DNA from: Lichenibacterium dinghuense
GTDB taxonomy: Bacteria > Pseudomonadota > Alphaproteobacteria > Rhizobiales > Beijerinckiaceae
Length of the DNA: 64,000 nucleotides
Direction: 5' to 3'
Assembly (NCBI RefSeq): GCF_021730615.1
Contig: NZ_JAJLMN010000001.1
Location: 5,485,501-5,549,500 of the forward strand
Positions 49,292-62,820 of the stretch are shown piece by piece (the stretch's first letter is position 1; each line of letters opens with the position of its first letter). The position numbers and the translations under genes were made by a program. The notes under the pieces were generated by a model that saw only the letters and a program-made list of their open reading frames with translations, was not told the DNA's origin and did no database searches.

Positions 49292-49351
49292 GTGTCGCCG
49301 CCCCTAGTGCATGTCGGTCGGCGCCGAAGCCCCCACCGTCTTCCGTGCGCA

Positions 49352-49710
49352 TCAGCGCTTCGTGTTGGCGTCGATCTTGGCGAGCAGGTCGGAGAAGTCG
49401 ACCGGCTTCGAGCAGTAATCCGTGCAACCGGCCGCGATGGCCTTGTCCTTGTCACCCGACATGGCGTGCGCTGTCAGGGCGATGATGGGCACCTTGGCGG
49501 TAGCGGGGTCGGCGCGGATCAGCCCGGCCACCGTCCAGCCGTCGATGACGGGTAGGTTCATGTCGAGCAGGATGATGTCGGGCGACTCGCTCTTCGACTT
49601 GTCGACGCCTTCCTGGCCGTCCACTGCGACGGCGACCTCGAAGCCGCGTCGCTTGAGGCGACGGGAGAGGAAATCCCAGATCTCCTCATGGTCCTCCACC
49701 AAAAGCACCT

Positions 49711-49714
<4 letters not shown>
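49352..49714 (-). CDS. Single-domain response regulator (kinase partner)
   Basis: A 120-residue receiver: [13 protein letters not shown], Asp in [22 protein letters not shown] and Lys in CSKPVDFSD. It starts inside the stop of the hybrid kinase at 49711 (ATGA), so both are made together. It is a near duplicate of the receiver at 44934-45299. It may take phosphate from the kinase's own receivers or compete with them. Confidence 0.88.
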
Positions 49715-52146
<2,432 letters not shown>

Positions 52147-52216
52147 AATCGATCCATAGGTGCTTGTCGTGCGCTGAAACTCGGGCGGAAGTTGCCAGGG
52201 AGGCTGCGGATCGGGT

Positions 52217-54124
<1,908 letters not shown>

Positions 54125-54242
54125 CGAGCCTCACGTCCCCGCCACTGCCCGTGACGTCCGAGCCATGGGCGTTCCCATGAACCTCGTCGTCTGACCCGGC
54201 CAAGGCTGGCAGCATCAGCCCAGGTAGGCCGCCGGTGAACGC

Positions 54243-56210
54243 TCATGCCTGGGCAGAGGTCGTCACCGTCTGTGCATCCAGGCGTCGCACCTGTGCTGCG
54301 ACCTCCTCAACGCTCGTCTCGCCTTTCTTGAGCGTCACTTCGGCGAGTGAGAGTTCGGCCCTTTCGGCGGTGGTCAGGTCACGGGCGCTGAACACGACCA
54401 CGGGGATGTCCGAACAGCCCGGCGTTTCGCGCAGACGCCGTAGGAAGCCGAAGCCGTCCATCACGGGCATCGTCAGGTCGAGCAGCACGACGTGGGGCGG
54501 GGCGTGGAGCACACGGTCGAGTCCCTCGGCTCCGTCGCCCGCCTCCTGGACGGTCCATCCCTGGCGTTCGAGCACGCCCCGGAGCATGCGGCGCGTGTCG
54601 GCGTCGTCGTCGATCACGAGGACGTCGCCCGCTTCCCGGACCTGGGCCATGACGGCGCGCAGCCTGCCCCAGTCCACGGGCTTCGGCACGGAGTCGGCCG
54701 CACCGAGCGACAGCCCCAGGCCCGCGTCGGACACGAAGCTCACCATCACAACGGGAATTTGGGCCGTGGCGGGGTCGTCCTTCAGCGCCTGCAGAACCGA
54801 CCAGCCGTCCATGCCCGGCATCATGACGTCGAGCAGGATGGCGCCGGGCCGGAGCGAGCGGGCGAGGTCGAGCCCCTCCCTGCCATCGGCCGCCGTCCGG
54901 ACCACGAAATTCATGCGCTCCAGGAAGCGCGTGGTCAGCTCCCGTTGGGACGGCTCGTCATCGACGACCAGCACCAGGTCGCCGGATGCATTCTCCGGCG
55001 CGGCGGGACCCGTCCCGTCCGTCGCCTCCTCCGGCCGCGGCAGGACCGCGGGCACGCGCAGCGTGAAGGTCGTGCCGCGGCCCTCGACGCTCGCGACCGT
55101 GATATCGCCTCCCATGAGCTGGGCGATTCCTCGGCTCAGCGCGAGGCCCAGCCCGGTGCCGCCGAACCGGCGGGTCGTGCTCTCGTCCGCCTGGACGAAG
55201 CGCTGAAACAGGCGCTCGACCTGCTCGGGCGTCATGCCGATGCCGGTGTCCTCGACCGCGAAGGCGAGCCAAGCGGTGCCCTTCACCGTCTCACGTCGCA
55301 CTCTCAGGGTGATGCGCCCCCCTTCGGTGAACTTGGCGGCGTTGCTCAGCAGGTTGAACAGGCACTGGCGCAGCTTGACCACGTCGGTGTGCATCGTGCC
55401 GAGGTCGTCCGGCACGTCAAGCTCGAGGGCGTTCCCCTTGCGCCGCACGATGGCCTCGACCGCGACGGCCGCGTCCCGCACGAAGGCGGCGACCTCGGCC
55501 TCCTCGGCCGAGACGTCCATCTTGGCGGCCTCGATCTTGGACAGGTCGAGCACGTCGTTGATGAGCCCGAGCAGGTGCCGCGCGTTGGACTTCACCTTGC
55601 CGAGGTCGGCCAGCATGTCGTCGGCGCCGGCGTCCTCCGCCTGCTCCTCGATCATCTCCGTGTAGCCGATGACGGCCGACAGCGGGGTCCGCAGCTCGTG
55701 GCTCATGTTGGCTAGGAAGGCGCTTTTGGCGCGGTTGGCCGCCTCGGCGGTGTCCTTGGCCGCTTCGGCCTCCTCCTTGGCGGCGGCCAGCGTGGCCTGG
55801 TTCGCGGTCAACGTGGCGTTCAGCTCGCTCATCGCCGCCAGGGCCGCTTCGTTCTGGGCGATGAGGTTGCGCAGCGCTCCACAGACCATGATCATCGCGC
55901 CGCCGATGACGACGTACTGGACTAGGGCTAGCGCCTGGCCGACCGACAGGACGCCGTGGGGCGGGCTGCGCTGGAAGAAGTAGGCCGAGAAGGCCGTTGA
56001 GATGACGAGCCCGACGATGGCGGGCGAACGCCCGAGAGCGACGCCGGCGAGGAAGATGACCGGCATGTAGAGGAGGAACGGCGCCGTATCGAGCGGCAAC
56101 ACGTACCGCACGGCGCTGATCACGCCGATGACGAGCACGGTCACGCCGTGGCGGAAGGCGGCGCTCGACCGGTGCCGGTACAGGGACTGCAGGAACTCGT
56201 GCAACGTCAC
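54243..56210 (-). CDS. Membrane hybrid histidine kinase DUF4118-HK-REC-REC
   Basis: A 655-residue kinase. The N-terminal 110 residues hold about four membrane helices of the DUF4118/KdpD type (VRYVLPLDTAPFLLYMPVIF, IVGLVISTAFSAYFF), then a coiled coil (NATLTANQATLAAAKEEAEA). HisKA with His171 in [18 protein letters not shown], ATPase ([29 protein letters not shown]), receivers with Asp in [13 protein letters not shown] and VLLDLTMPVMDG. The end of the second receiver has a KKGE motif as in the paralogues. The start overlaps the stop of the Cache kinase (ATGA). Confidence 0.88.
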   Translation of the reverse strand: MTLHEFLQSLYRHRSSAAFRHGVTVLVIGVISAVRYVLPLDTAPFLLYMPVIFLAGVALGRSPAIVGLVISTAFSAYFFQRSPPHGVLSVGQALALVQYVVIGGAMIMVCGALRNLIAQNEAALAAMSELNATLTANQATLAAAKEEAEAAKDTAEAANRAKSAFLANMSHELRTPLSAVIGYTEMIEEQAEDAGADDMLADLGKVKSNARHLLGLINDVLDLSKIEAAKMDVSAEEAEVAAFVRDAAVAVEAIVRRKGNALELDVPDDLGTMHTDVVKLRQCLFNLLSNAAKFTEGGRITLRVRRETVKGTAWLAFAVEDTGIGMTPEQVERLFQRFVQADESTTRRFGGTGLGLALSRGIAQLMGGDITVASVEGRGTTFTLRVPAVLPRPEEATDGTGPAAPENASGDLVLVVDDEPSQRELTTRFLERMNFVVRTAADGREGLDLARSLRPGAILLDVMMPGMDGWSVLQALKDDPATAQIPVVMVSFVSDAGLGLSLGAADSVPKPVDWGRLRAVMAQVREAGDVLVIDDDADTRRMLRGVLERQGWTVQEAGDGAEGLDRVLHAPPHVVLLDLTMPVMDGFGFLRRLRETPGCSDIPVVVFSARDLTTAERAELSLAEVTLKKGETSVEEVAAQVRRLDAQTVTTSAQA

Positions 56211-59044
56211 GCTTCGGTGTTTCGAGCGGCAGTTTCCGGGGGCTGGCCGGCCGCCACCGCGACGGCGTGACCGAGCGCTCGGGCGAGCTGCCCCGCGGAG
56301 TAGGGCTTGTGCACGAGGTCGAAGCCGTGCGGCCCCTCCCGCGCCAGAACGTGGCTGTAGCCGGACGTCAGCACGACGGGCAGCCCCGGGCGCCGCCGGC
56401 GAATCTCGCAGGCGAGCGCGACCCCGTCCATCTCACCCGGCATGACGACGTCGGAGAAGACCACGTCGAACGCGCCGTCGCCGTCCAGGCGGGACAGCGC
56501 CTCGGCGGCGTCGGTGGCCCATTCGGCGCAGTACCCGAGGTCCTCCAGGATCTGCAGCGCGAAGCGGCCGATCTCGACGTTGTCCTCGACGACGAGCACG
56601 CGGCGTGCCTCGCCGTCGACGGCTGGTCCCCCATCGTCCGCACCGGCCACGGCCGCGGCGGCGGCCGCGACGCGGGGGAGATAGAGCGTGAAGGTTGTGC
56701 CGCGCCCCGGCTCGCTCGCGACCCCGATGTCGCCGCCGGACTGCTTGGCGAAGCCGAACACCTGGCTGAGGCCGAGGCCCGTACCCTCGCCCACGCCCTT
56801 GGTGGTGAAGAAGGGCTCGAAGATATGGGTGACCTGCTCCGCCGCGATGCCCACACCCGTATCGGTCAGGGTGACGGCCACGAAATCGCCCGCGCTGCCC
56901 GCATGGCCGCGGATCGGCGGCAGGCCGGCGCGGACCGCGACGCCCAGCGTAAGGGTCCCCTCGCCGCCCATGGCGTCGCGGGCGTTCACCGCCATGTTGA
57001 CCACCGCGGTCTCGAACTGGCTGGCGTCGGCGCGGACGTGGCAACCCTTCCGGGCCACGTCGAAAACGACCCGGATGCGGGCGCCGGTCACGCTGTCGAG
57101 CATGTCGCCGATGGAGCGCAGGCGTGCCGCGGCGTCGAACGTATCCGGGGCCAGGGCCTGTCGCCGGGCGAAGGACAGGAGCTGGCTGGTCAGCTTGGCG
57201 GCGCGATCCACGGTGTCCGATATGGCATCGAGGTAGCGGCGCCGGCGGTCGTCGGCGAGGCCCGGTTTGCGCAGGAGGTCGACGGACGAGCGCAGGATCG
57301 TGAGCAGGTTGTTGAAGTCGTGCGCGACGCCGCCGGTGAGTTGGCCCACCGCCTCCAACTTCTGCGATTGGCGCAGGGCTTCCTCGACGCGGCCGCGCTC
57401 CTCGACGGCCTCGGCGATGCGTCGCTCCAGGCCGGCGTTGAGGTCGCGCAGGTCCACCTCCATCCTCCGCCGGTCGGTGATGTCGTTGAACAGGATGGCC
57501 ACGTGGCCGTCCTCGGGCCGGTCGACGCGGAAGGCGTGGACGTCGTACCAGCGGCCGAGCGCCTTCCCCTCGTTCTCGAAACGGATGGGCTCCCCGGTCG
57601 ACGCCACCCGTCCGTATAGATCGAACCAGTGCTGTTCGTGGCCGGGCGCGATGTCCCGCATCCACCGGCCCACGGCATCGTGCAGGCCGGTCTGGCCGAC
57701 GAAGGCCGGGTTGACCTCCAGGAAGCGGTAGTCGACCGGCCCGCCGCCCTCGAAGCGCACCTCCACGATGCAGAAGCCGGCCTCGATGGCGTCGAACAGC
57801 GTACGGTAGCGTCCCTCGCTGGCGCGGCGTGCGCCCTCGGCGCGTTCCCTCGCGCTCTCCCGCTCGGCCAGCGCGGTCGACATGCGGTCGAAGGCGGCAC
57901 CGACCTCCCTGACCTCGCCGCCGCGGCGGCCGAGTTCGGCGCGGGCGCCGAGGTCACCCTTGCCGACCCGTTCGGCCGCGGCGCTGATCCTGAGCAACGG
58001 GGCGACGACGAACCGCCTCGCGCCGACCGTCGCCGCGGCCATCGCCAGGACGGCGCCGAGCGCGAGGCCGAGGAGGCTGCTGCGGGTCTGCCCGTGCAGG
58101 TCGGACAGGGCCAGGGCCTGGTCGACGCCGACCGCTACCGTCAGGCCGCCGAGGCGCGGGTCCGGCGGCAGAATGCCGAACAGGAGCGTACGCCCGTCGG
58201 AACCGGTGGCGCCGACAAGTTTCGGTTTCGGGGTGGCCAGCGCCGCCCGTAGGTCGGCCGGGATGGGCTTGCCCGTCCACCCGTCCGCCTGCACGCGGCC
58301 GTCCTTGGCCTCGGCCACCACCGTCCCGGACGGGTCCACCACCAGGGCCACGCTGCCCGGGGCAGGGGACGACTGGGCGACCTGCGCCGCGAGGCGTTCC
58401 TGGTCGATGCTGGCAAGGACGATGCCGGCCGCGGTCCCGTCCGTCCGCGCCACCGGCAGGGCGAAGTGGACGCTGGGGCGGTGCGTCGACAACCCGGTGA
58501 CGAGGTCGCCGGCGGCGAATGCCCCCGACGCCATGGCGCGCCGGAAGTACGCCCGTCCCGCGTTGCTGTAGGCTCCGGGAGCGACACCGGAGCTGCTGCA
58601 CAGGATCTCGCCCGACGCGTCGGTGACGCCGAGCAGTTGGTACTCGCCGAAGCGGCCGCCGACCGACCTGAGGTAGGCCGTGCAGGCCCTGGCGTCGCCA
58701 TCCTTGATGGACGGCACCTCGGAGAGGGCGACAAGGAGTTGGCGTACGCCCTCGGCCGCGCGGACCATGTCGCCCTGCAGCGCCTGGGTCTGCGCGAGCG
58801 CGGCGTCGCGTGACGCCCTGGCGAGTTCGCGGTGCCGCTGGAAACCGTCCCACCCCTGAATGGCCAGCGACGGCGTCAGGGCGATGGCGACCAGCAGCAA
58901 CAGGCGTACGAGGAGGCTCAAGATGTGGTTCCGGTCGACTCGGACAGTGCGGGCAGACTGTTGCGTACCACGGTCGAACCGAGCTGTCGGCGTCTGCGGG
59001 GCGACCGGCATGTCCGCTCGCCCCAATGGTGCAGGCATGCTCAC
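56207..59044 (-). CDS. Membrane hybrid kinase dCACHE-HAMP-PAS-HK-REC
   Basis: A 945-residue kinase with a first membrane helix near residue 40-62 (LLVRLLLLVAIALTPSLAI), a double-Cache periplasmic sensor about 63-320 (YLRSVGGRFGEYQLLGVTDA, RAYFRRAMASGAF, HFALPVARTDG), a second helix (SSLLGLALGAVLAMAAATVG), HAMP, PAS about 415-530, HisKA with His575 in [11 protein letters not shown], ATPase ([27 protein letters not shown]) and a receiver (Asp in [13 protein letters not shown]). Start GTG 59044 or ATG 59038. It heads the minus-strand kinase series. Its last domains resemble those of the kinase at 30650-33655. Confidence 0.88.
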   Translation of the reverse strand: MSMPAPLGRADMPVAPQTPTARFDRGTQQSARTVRVDRNHILSLLVRLLLLVAIALTPSLAIQGWDGFQRHRELARASRDAALAQTQALQGDMVRAAEGVRQLLVALSEVPSIKDGDARACTAYLRSVGGRFGEYQLLGVTDASGEILCSSSGVAPGAYSNAGRAYFRRAMASGAFAAGDLVTGLSTHRPSVHFALPVARTDGTAAGIVLASIDQERLAAQVAQSSPAPGSVALVVDPSGTVVAEAKDGRVQADGWTGKPIPADLRAALATPKPKLVGATGSDGRTLLFGILPPDPRLGGLTVAVGVDQALALSDLHGQTRSSLLGLALGAVLAMAAATVGARRFVVAPLLRISAAAERVGKGDLGARAELGRRGGEVREVGAAFDRMSTALAERESARERAEGARRASEGRYRTLFDAIEAGFCIVEVRFEGGGPVDYRFLEVNPAFVGQTGLHDAVGRWMRDIAPGHEQHWFDLYGRVASTGEPIRFENEGKALGRWYDVHAFRVDRPEDGHVAILFNDITDRRRMEVDLRDLNAGLERRIAEAVEERGRVEEALRQSQKLEAVGQLTGGVAHDFNNLLTILRSSVDLLRKPGLADDRRRRYLDAISDTVDRAAKLTSQLLSFARRQALAPDTFDAAARLRSIGDMLDSVTGARIRVVFDVARKGCHVRADASQFETAVVNMAVNARDAMGGEGTLTLGVAVRAGLPPIRGHAGSAGDFVAVTLTDTGVGIAAEQVTHIFEPFFTTKGVGEGTGLGLSQVFGFAKQSGGDIGVASEPGRGTTFTLYLPRVAAAAAAVAGADDGGPAVDGEARRVLVVEDNVEIGRFALQILEDLGYCAEWATDAAEALSRLDGDGAFDVVFSDVVMPGEMDGVALACEIRRRRPGLPVVLTSGYSHVLAREGPHGFDLVHKPYSAGQLARALGHAVAVAAGQPPETAARNTEA

Positions 59045-59180
59045 CTTATGTCGACGTGTCGAGACTGCGGGACGAACGACATCACTGAACGGCTGCGCGA
59101 TAGTTGGACTTCATTGCCGAATGACCGGCCATCGATGATGACCTCGAAAATGTGAGGTCTGAATGCGATCCAGCACCAGG

Positions 59181-59666
59181 TCAGCCCAGGACGTAGAAGG
59201 GACCCTGAAGGTTTGGGGTGCCCGAGCTATTCCTGCCGTCCATGACGAGCGCGACACGCCGTCCGAGGAAGAACGGCGCACCCCAGACGAAGGCCGCCGA
59301 CCGCGGGTCCGCGACCTCAGCGACGTCGACGGACGCGCCGGCTTGGCGCTCCCGTCTGGCCCGGTAGTCCCCGACGCTAAACCTCGTCGAGATCTTGCTG
59401 CCTTCCGTGCCGACCATCGCCGCGTCGCGCGTACGCCTGGGCTCGGCGCAGTACGCTCAGACCATATCCCGACACCGTGGCAGGCTGTCGTCGTGCAGGA
59501 TGTACGTCTCGGTCCCGCTGTCGATGTAGCTGGCGGGATAGGACCTGCCGCCGAGCACCGTCGTGAACCGGCCGGCCGCGTCGAGGTGCAGGATGCATGC
59601 CGTGCCGGCCCCGTCGCCGGCGACGGCATCGACCCCGAACGTCAGCGTGCCGGCGACCTCGCGAGC
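59181..59666 (-). pseudogene. DUF3443 protein, C-terminal remnant with in-frame stop
   Basis: The frame from about 59666 to TGA 59181-59183 matches the end of DUF3443 proteins: VAGTLTFGVDAVAGDGAG, RFTTVLGGRSYPASYIDSGT, then after an internal stop FVWGAPFFLGRRVALVMDG and LQGPFYVLG. The internal stop is TGA 59457-59459 in the context DMV-stop-AYCAE; the family has an aromatic residue before Tyr-Cys there, so TGG to TGA is likely. The N-terminal half of the domain is missing and replaced by an unrelated sequence (see 59457-60290). Confidence 0.55.
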
Positions 59667-60290
59667 GCCCCCGGCAGGCGATGCCGGCAGTTCGATGACG
59701 GCGTCCCGCATCTCGCGTGCGAGAGTCTGCACGCCGACGCGCAGGGGCTCGCTGGGCATAACCGCGCCGAGCTTGGCCGCGAGGTCGAGGAGCTGCGCCT
59801 GCTCCTCCACGAGGAGCATGTCGCGCCGGATGTCGGCCATGGTCCGGCCGTCGGCCCCCGCCTCGCCCTCGCCGTCGGGCGCGGCCCCCTTCGGCGCGGC
59901 TGCCGCCAGGCGCGCGGCCCGGTGCGCGGCGAGGCGGGCCTGCAGGTCGTCGGTGCCGCGCGGTGCGGGCGACGGGGCGGGGACCGGGGCCGCGCGGGCA
60001 GGGCGGGACGCGCGCCCCTTCACCGGGGGCTTGCCCCTGGACCGCTTGGCGTCCGAGGCGGCGGCCGCGTCCGTGGCGGCCGTCACTTTGCGCTGCTGCC
60101 GCGGGTCCGTCGCCGCCCGCCATTCCTCCACCGCCAGGCGCGCGTCGAACCCGCCCCCGGGGAGCACGCACCTGCGCAGCCGCCCGCTGCGCACCGCGCT
60201 GCGCACCGCGTTGTCAGACGAGAGCCCGAGGAGGCGGGCGAGGGCCCGGCCCGACACCGGGCCGGTGGGGAGATTCGCGAGGTCGGCCAT
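59457..60290 (-). CDS. Chimeric ORF: HTH/terminase-small-subunit-like protein fused to DUF3443 remnant
   Basis: A 277-residue frame from ATG 60290. Residues 1-60 look like a winged-helix or MerR-like DNA-binding domain (GRALARLLGLSSDNAVRSAV, RSGRLRRCVLPGGGFDAR). A Lys/Arg/Pro/Ala-rich linker follows, then helices of the kind found in phage terminase small subunits (DMLLVEEQAQLLDLAAKLGA, REMRDAVIELPASPAGG). From about residue 210 the sequence changes to the DUF3443 remnant, and the frame ends at the internal TGA. So this is a join of two unrelated genes. The ribosome-binding site is weak. Whether it is expressed is uncertain. Confidence 0.45.
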   Translation of the reverse strand: MADLANLPTGPVSGRALARLLGLSSDNAVRSAVRSGRLRRCVLPGGGFDARLAVEEWRAATDPRQQRKVTAATDAAAASDAKRSRGKPPVKGRASRPARAAPVPAPSPAPRGTDDLQARLAAHRAARLAAAAPKGAAPDGEGEAGADGRTMADIRRDMLLVEEQAQLLDLAAKLGAVMPSEPLRVGVQTLAREMRDAVIELPASPAGGAREVAGTLTFGVDAVAGDGAGTACILHLDAAGRFTTVLGGRSYPASYIDSGTETYILHDDSLPRCRDMV

Positions 60291-60332
60291 GGGGGTTAGG
60301 CGCGCAGGCCGACGCGACACTCGCTAGTGCGC

Positions 60333-60382
60333 GGGTGCGCAGCCGGGTGCGCAGTGCGCAGCCGGAATCGGGGTGCGCAGCC
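60333..60382. repeat. Cluster of GTGCGCA repeats upstream of the HTH-like gene
   Basis: GTGCGCA occurs four times in 50 bases (60335, 60347, 60354 and 60373, approximate starts), mostly in the form GTGCGCAGCC. It lies just upstream of the gene starting at 60290, where an operator for its own HTH protein could sit. It could equally be low-complexity sequence, since the start of the gene also contains GCGCACC repeats. Confidence 0.4.
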
Positions 60383-61405
60383 CACTCTCGGGGCTGTGCG
60401 CGGTGGACCCCGGCAAGCGCAAACCTCCCGTCGGGCGATTTGCCCAGGAGGGACCCGCTGCCGCTCGCCGGTCACCACCCCCGCACCCGCCCCGGTCTGA
60501 CCCTCCGGCCCCGGCCGGGTCACCACCCCACCACCCCGGCGAAGGGGCGGCGCAGATGGTCCTGAACGCGAAGAAGCCGCCCGGCGCGGCTGCGGCGGAC
60601 GGCTTCAACATGATCGTCCCGATCATGGTGGTGGCCTGTGTCGAGACAGATCAACAAGTAGCGCATGGTGCGGCATTGTCAAGAGATAGTCTCGTCGGGC
60701 GGGCGGATACGCGCATGAAACCGCGAGCAAGTCGCGCAACAGCAACGCTCATGGATCTGTACTGCCGATCATGCCTGCGGCCGGTGCTGACCGCGCGCCA
60801 TGGGCGCCGCCGGGACCGCACCGCGTGGCGGACGCCGGTGCCGCGCGGAGGCCGCCAGGCGCCCTCAGTCCGACCTGAGCGGGGCCGGTCCGAACGGGTC
60901 GCGCGTCTGAGCCGCCAGGAAGCCCGCTGAGGGCCTTCAACGTCGCCGGACGCGCCGTCACCGGTCCGAACCGCTAAACAGCCGCCAGCGGCGCTCCTGA
61001 CGGCTCAGGCGACGCATCGGACGGGCCGGGGTGGGCAGCATCTGGCCGTGGCGACATTCTGCGGGCGCCGGGGCGGAGTCGGACGGGCCGCCAGGACGCT
61101 CAGGGCGGGCGTGGAGGCGCATCGCCGTGGCGGGACGGGACGACGAGCGGGCGCGGCTCATGAGGCCACGTGGCGGCGTCCCTGGGAGGTCGGGCGCCGA
61201 GCGGCGCAGCCGCGATCAGGAATCCATTGCGCGAAGCGCTCAAGACGCCAAGGAGCGCCGCCAGGAGATGCGGGCGTCAGCCCGCCTTTCAAAGACATGC
61301 CCTCCCGACACCAAGCCCGCGCAGCGCAAGAATCCGAAAGCCCGCCAGGGCCAAGAATCTTTTATGAAGGCTACATAGAACGCGCGCGCGCGTACGCGAG
61401 AGAGA
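60383..61405. other. Region without convincing genes
   Basis: About 1 kb in which frames on both strands give Arg/Gly/Pro-rich translations without domains or good start signals. A minus-strand TTGACA (complement of 60677-60682) with TACTTG 16 bases later (complement of 60655-60660) is a weak promoter candidate reading toward the gene at 60290. Two short GC-rich hairpins are possible near 60960-61020. Nothing else is recognised. Confidence 0.45.
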
Positions 61406-61540
61406 GTCCGTCACCGTACACGGAACGCCTCATGAGTTGACCCCCAATCGGTGTACGGTGGCGGAGCGACACGCATCGATTGTCCGTCACCGTACACAGA
61501 ACACGTCATGAGTTGACCCCCAATCGGTGCACTGTAGCAG
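61406..61540. repeat. Iteron-like direct repeats with inverted GTGTAC cores
   Basis: A unit of about 59 bases occurs twice, 76 bases apart (from 61406 and from 61482), about 52 of 59 identical by eye. Each begins GTCCGTCACCGTACAC and contains CATGAGTTGACCCCCAATCG. In the first copy CACCGTACAC (61412-61421) is an exact inverted repeat of GTGTACGGTG (61451-61460); in the second copy the right arm is degenerate (GTGCACTGT). The next gene encodes a Rep_3-like protein, so these could be its binding sites. Alternatively they are promoter operators. Confidence 0.6.
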
Positions 61541-61655
61541 AAAACGATACCCACACTATGGGTTGATTTTCCCGACCCGTCGTTCGCTCACTGGTTAGGT
61601 GGCCGGAACGGCCGTCCTGAGTCGGCGGGCGGCACGGCGAAACCCTAGAGGATGG

Positions 61656-61734
61656 CGTGTACCATGACACAAAATGGGGGCCATGATTCCGGGCATTTCG
61701 GCCCGCGAACTACGTTTCTCTGTCATGGTACACG
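61656..61734. repeat. 14-bp perfect inverted repeat upstream of the Rep-like gene
   Basis: CGTGTACCATGACA (61656-61669) and its exact complement TGTCATGGTACACG (61721-61734) flank 51 bases. Both contain the GTGTAC core also found in the repeats at 61406-61540. GGGGGCCATGAT occurs at 61676-61687 inside the spacer and again at 61779-61790, where its G-run forms the ribosome-binding site of the next gene. This fits an autoregulatory operator or an origin element. Confidence 0.65.
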
Positions 61735-61792
61735 TTTCCCCTTGCGCCATGCGTCATCGGTGAACTATGTACGGGAAAGGGGGCCATGATCC

Positions 61793-62698
61793 ATGACCAC
61801 GCTGACCGCCGTTTCCCTGCCGATTTCCCTGTGCCGCGACCTGACCCTGACGGGCGGGAGCGCTCACGGCCTGCGCATGCTTTTGGTGGCCGAGCACCAC
61901 CGTCCGGACGGTGCCAGCGACGTCACGGTGCCGCTCAGGGCGCTCCTGGCGGCCACGGGCAGCGACGCGGTCAGCCTGCCGGACGGGGTGCGCAACGTCC
62001 TCGAGGTGCGCTGCATGCCGCCCCTGGGCGACGACGGCCTGCCCGTGGGCGGGGGCTTCCCGGCCTGCGTCGACGAGGAGGACGAGCCCGCGGACGAGGC
62101 GCCCGTATGTGACGGCGGGGACGATCGCAACTTCGACGACGAGGAGGATGGTGACGAAGACGACGGGGGCGCGCATGTCGCCGCCCCGGCCGCACCCATC
62201 ATACCCGCTAAAGGGGCCGACAGGGGCACCTACGTGGTCGCGCGCGTCAAGCGGCAGGGGGGTACGCCACCCGTCCCCGGACGCATGCACGTCGCCATGA
62301 GCGACGGCTGGGTCGAGCACGTGTCGGGGCCGCGCGTCGAGGTGCCGATGGTCGAGCTCCGGGCGCTCAGGACCAGGTGCGGCATGGTCATGCGCCTGAG
62401 GGCGGCCGCGCTGCTCGCTGACCGGCGGTCCGCGACGGTGCGCCTGACTACTGCCGAGTGGTCCCTCTATACTACCCACGACGCCGTCATCTCCCCGGCC
62501 GCCGTCGTGCGCGGCTACCTTGAGCCGGGCGTCGAGGACCTCGGGCGCGCGTGCCCTAGCGTGTCCGTGGACCTGCAGGAGCGGCGCCGGAAGGGCATGG
62601 TCACGGGTGTGGCCCTGACCTTCCGCAGGGAGCGCCCGCGGGTCGCGTCGAGCAAGGCATCGAAGGCCAAGGCGCCGAAGGTTCGGGCGGACGCCTGA
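61793..62698 (+). CDS. Rep_3-like replication initiator or related DNA-binding protein
   Basis: A 301-residue protein; GAAAGGGGG lies before ATG 61793. The N-terminal 100 residues are unrecognised (MTTLTAVSLPISLCRDLTLT), followed by a very acidic segment (FDDEEDGDEDDGG) at about 112-125. From about residue 185 the pattern resembles the second winged helix of Rep_3/RepB-type plasmid initiators: LRTRCGMVMRLRAAALL, VVRGYLEPGVEDLGRACPSV, ERRRKGMVTGVALTFRRE. The tail is Lys/Ala-rich. The iteron-like repeats directly upstream support a replication or phage-control role, but similarity is weak and it could be another DNA-binding protein. Confidence 0.5.
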   Translation: MTTLTAVSLPISLCRDLTLTGGSAHGLRMLLVAEHHRPDGASDVTVPLRALLAATGSDAVSLPDGVRNVLEVRCMPPLGDDGLPVGGGFPACVDEEDEPADEAPVCDGGDDRNFDDEEDGDEDDGGAHVAAPAAPIIPAKGADRGTYVVARVKRQGGTPPVPGRMHVAMSDGWVEHVSGPRVEVPMVELRALRTRCGMVMRLRAAALLADRRSATVRLTTAEWSLYTTHDAVISPAAVVRGYLEPGVEDLGRACPSVSVDLQERRRKGMVTGVALTFRRERPRVASSKASKAKAPKVRADA

Positions 62699-62820
62699 CC
62701 TGCCCGTGAGCGATGACCGCTCAGCCTGGGCTACGCGCGAGTCGCCCGACGGCGGGAGCGGCGCGGACTGCATCCCAGGACGCAGTCCGCGTAGGTAATA
62801 TGGGACGGCGCTCTCGGGCG

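Noticed and set aside
61048-61440. Plus-strand frame of 130 codons before the iteron-like repeats
   Set aside because: Ends inside the first repeat unit, has no ribosome-binding site and an Arg/Gly/Pro-rich translation.
61406-61540. CRISPR-like array
   Set aside because: Only two units with a 76-bp period and no uniform spacers; inverted cores fit iterons or operators better.
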